This document shows positions 5,586 to 6,097 of a stretch of DNA of 6,097 bases, piece after piece. The notes under the pieces were generated by a model. It worked only from the letters and a program-made list of their open reading frames with translations, had not been told where the DNA came from and did not search any database. How positions within the stretch are numbered: position 1 is the first letter of the stretch; every line of letters starts with the position of its first letter. Where the stretch lies: contig JABGUO010000488.1 in assembly GCA_018646565.1 (NCBI GenBank), positions 1 through 6,097 on the forward strand, given 5' to 3'. The translations under genes and the position numbers were made by a program. This DNA is from Opitutia bacterium. Its GTDB lineage: Bacteria; Verrucomicrobiota; Verrucomicrobiia; Opitutales; Seribacteraceae.

Positions 5586-6097
5586 CTAAGCAGGGATTCC
5601 GACTGGTTCAGGGCCATGACCAAGCTCATCATCTTTGGATTTGGCGTCCGATTTCTCGTCTTCTTTGTTCTCATTTTCCGAATCTTTTCCCTGTTGACTC
5701 AGGGGAGCCGATTTTATGATCGGAGAAATGATTTCACCTTTGTCTAAAATTTCGTGAATATGTTTGCCTTCGATTGTTTCGTGTTCAAGCAGTGCTGCCG
5801 CAGATTTGTGCAAAGCATCTAAGTTCTCGTTCAAAATCTTCATGGCACGAGTGTATTGAACATCAATTATCTCTTTGATCGCATAATCAATCTTTTGTGC
5901 CGTTTCTTCACTGTAGTTCTGGGCACGGGAGAGTTCTTTCCCTAAAAATACTTGGTCTTGCTTATCACCATACGAAATCATACCAAGTTCGCTCATTCCC
6001 CAATCACAGACCATGCTTCTGGCAATATTGGTTGCCATTCTTATGTCACCTGCAGCACCACTCGTTATATCGCCAATCTCAATCTCTTCCGCTGCAC
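5586..6097 (-). CDS. ftsH: ATP-dependent zinc metalloprotease FtsH, C-terminal part (cut by right edge)
   Basis: About 169 C-terminal residues of FtsH, the membrane-anchored AAA+ protease, are visible; the frame stays open to the right edge. It starts in AAEEIEIGDITSGAAGDIR, matching the family's AEExxxG-ITTGAxxDI region. The Asp of that DI motif corresponds to the third zinc ligand, while the HExxH motif and the ATPase domain lie outside the window. ATNIARSMVCDWGMSE, then VFLGKEL, then the helical ETAQKIDYAIKEII segment and an LLEHETIEG motif complete the protease domain. The last 35 or so residues form a charged, low-complexity tail rich in Lys, Glu and Asp, typical of FtsH ends. The stop is TAG at 5586-5588. 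The small basic protein gene follows on the same strand, possibly as part of the same transcript. Confidence 0.95.
   Translation of the reverse strand, partial: AAEEIEIGDITSGAAGDIRMATNIARSMVCDWGMSELGMISYGDKQDQVFLGKELSRAQNYSEETAQKIDYAIKEIIDVQYTRAMKILNENLDALHKSAAALLEHETIEGKHIHEILDKGEIISPIIKSAPLSQQGKDSENENKEDEKSDAKSKDDELGHGPEPVGIPA

Noticed and set aside
5279..5719. 146-codon plus-strand open frame across the end of cutA, the small basic protein gene and the ftsH end
   Set aside because: It is antisense to two recognisable genes and overlaps a third out of frame, and its translation has no protein-like character.

Overview
The window looks like a stretch of chromosome from an AT-rich member of the Verrucomicrobiota (PVC superphylum). 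The best lineage clue is a 51-residue gene at 5368-5523 (minus) that matches the small basic protein family known from Verrucomicrobia and Chlamydiae; it lies directly downstream of ftsH. A secreted protein with two DUF1080 domains and a cytoplasmic leucine-rich-repeat protein, both common in Planctomycetes and Verrucomicrobia, agree with this. The phylum is an inference from gene content. No 16S or other RNA gene is present.

Layout from left to right. Positions 1-591 (minus) hold the N-terminal part of a FAD-dependent phytoene-desaturase-like oxidoreductase that runs off the left edge. Just upstream of it on the same strand is an LRR protein (640-1626). A small two-helix membrane protein on the plus strand (1723-1932) diverges from the LRR gene and converges, with a 6-bp gap, on the tandem DUF1080 gene (1939-3228, minus). 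A 528-bp stretch (3229-3756) has no intact gene, but its minus strand carries two adjoining protein-like tracts in different frames, which I read as a possible frameshifted gene remnant.

The right half is housekeeping. rpoZ, smpB and trmL form a minus-strand operon (4964 down to 3757). All three start with GTG, and smpB and trmL overlap by the four bases GTGA. cutA (5047-5364, plus) diverges from rpoZ across an 82-bp gap with overlapping candidate promoters. cutA converges, with only 3 bp between the stops, on the small basic protein gene, whose upstream region carries two copies of a 15-bp repeat at an 18-bp period. The 3' part of ftsH (5586-6097, minus) runs off the right edge.

The right-hand genes share a theme of transcription (RNA polymerase omega), ribosome rescue (SmpB), tRNA wobble modification (TrmL) and membrane proteolysis (FtsH, which in other bacteria degrades tmRNA-tagged proteins among other substrates). 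I see no defence system, mobile element, CRISPR array or biosynthetic cluster. Shine-Dalgarno sequences are essentially absent in front of the genes. The items most worth a second look are the broken-gene candidate, the direct repeat before the small basic protein, and the two perfect short hairpins at gene junctions.
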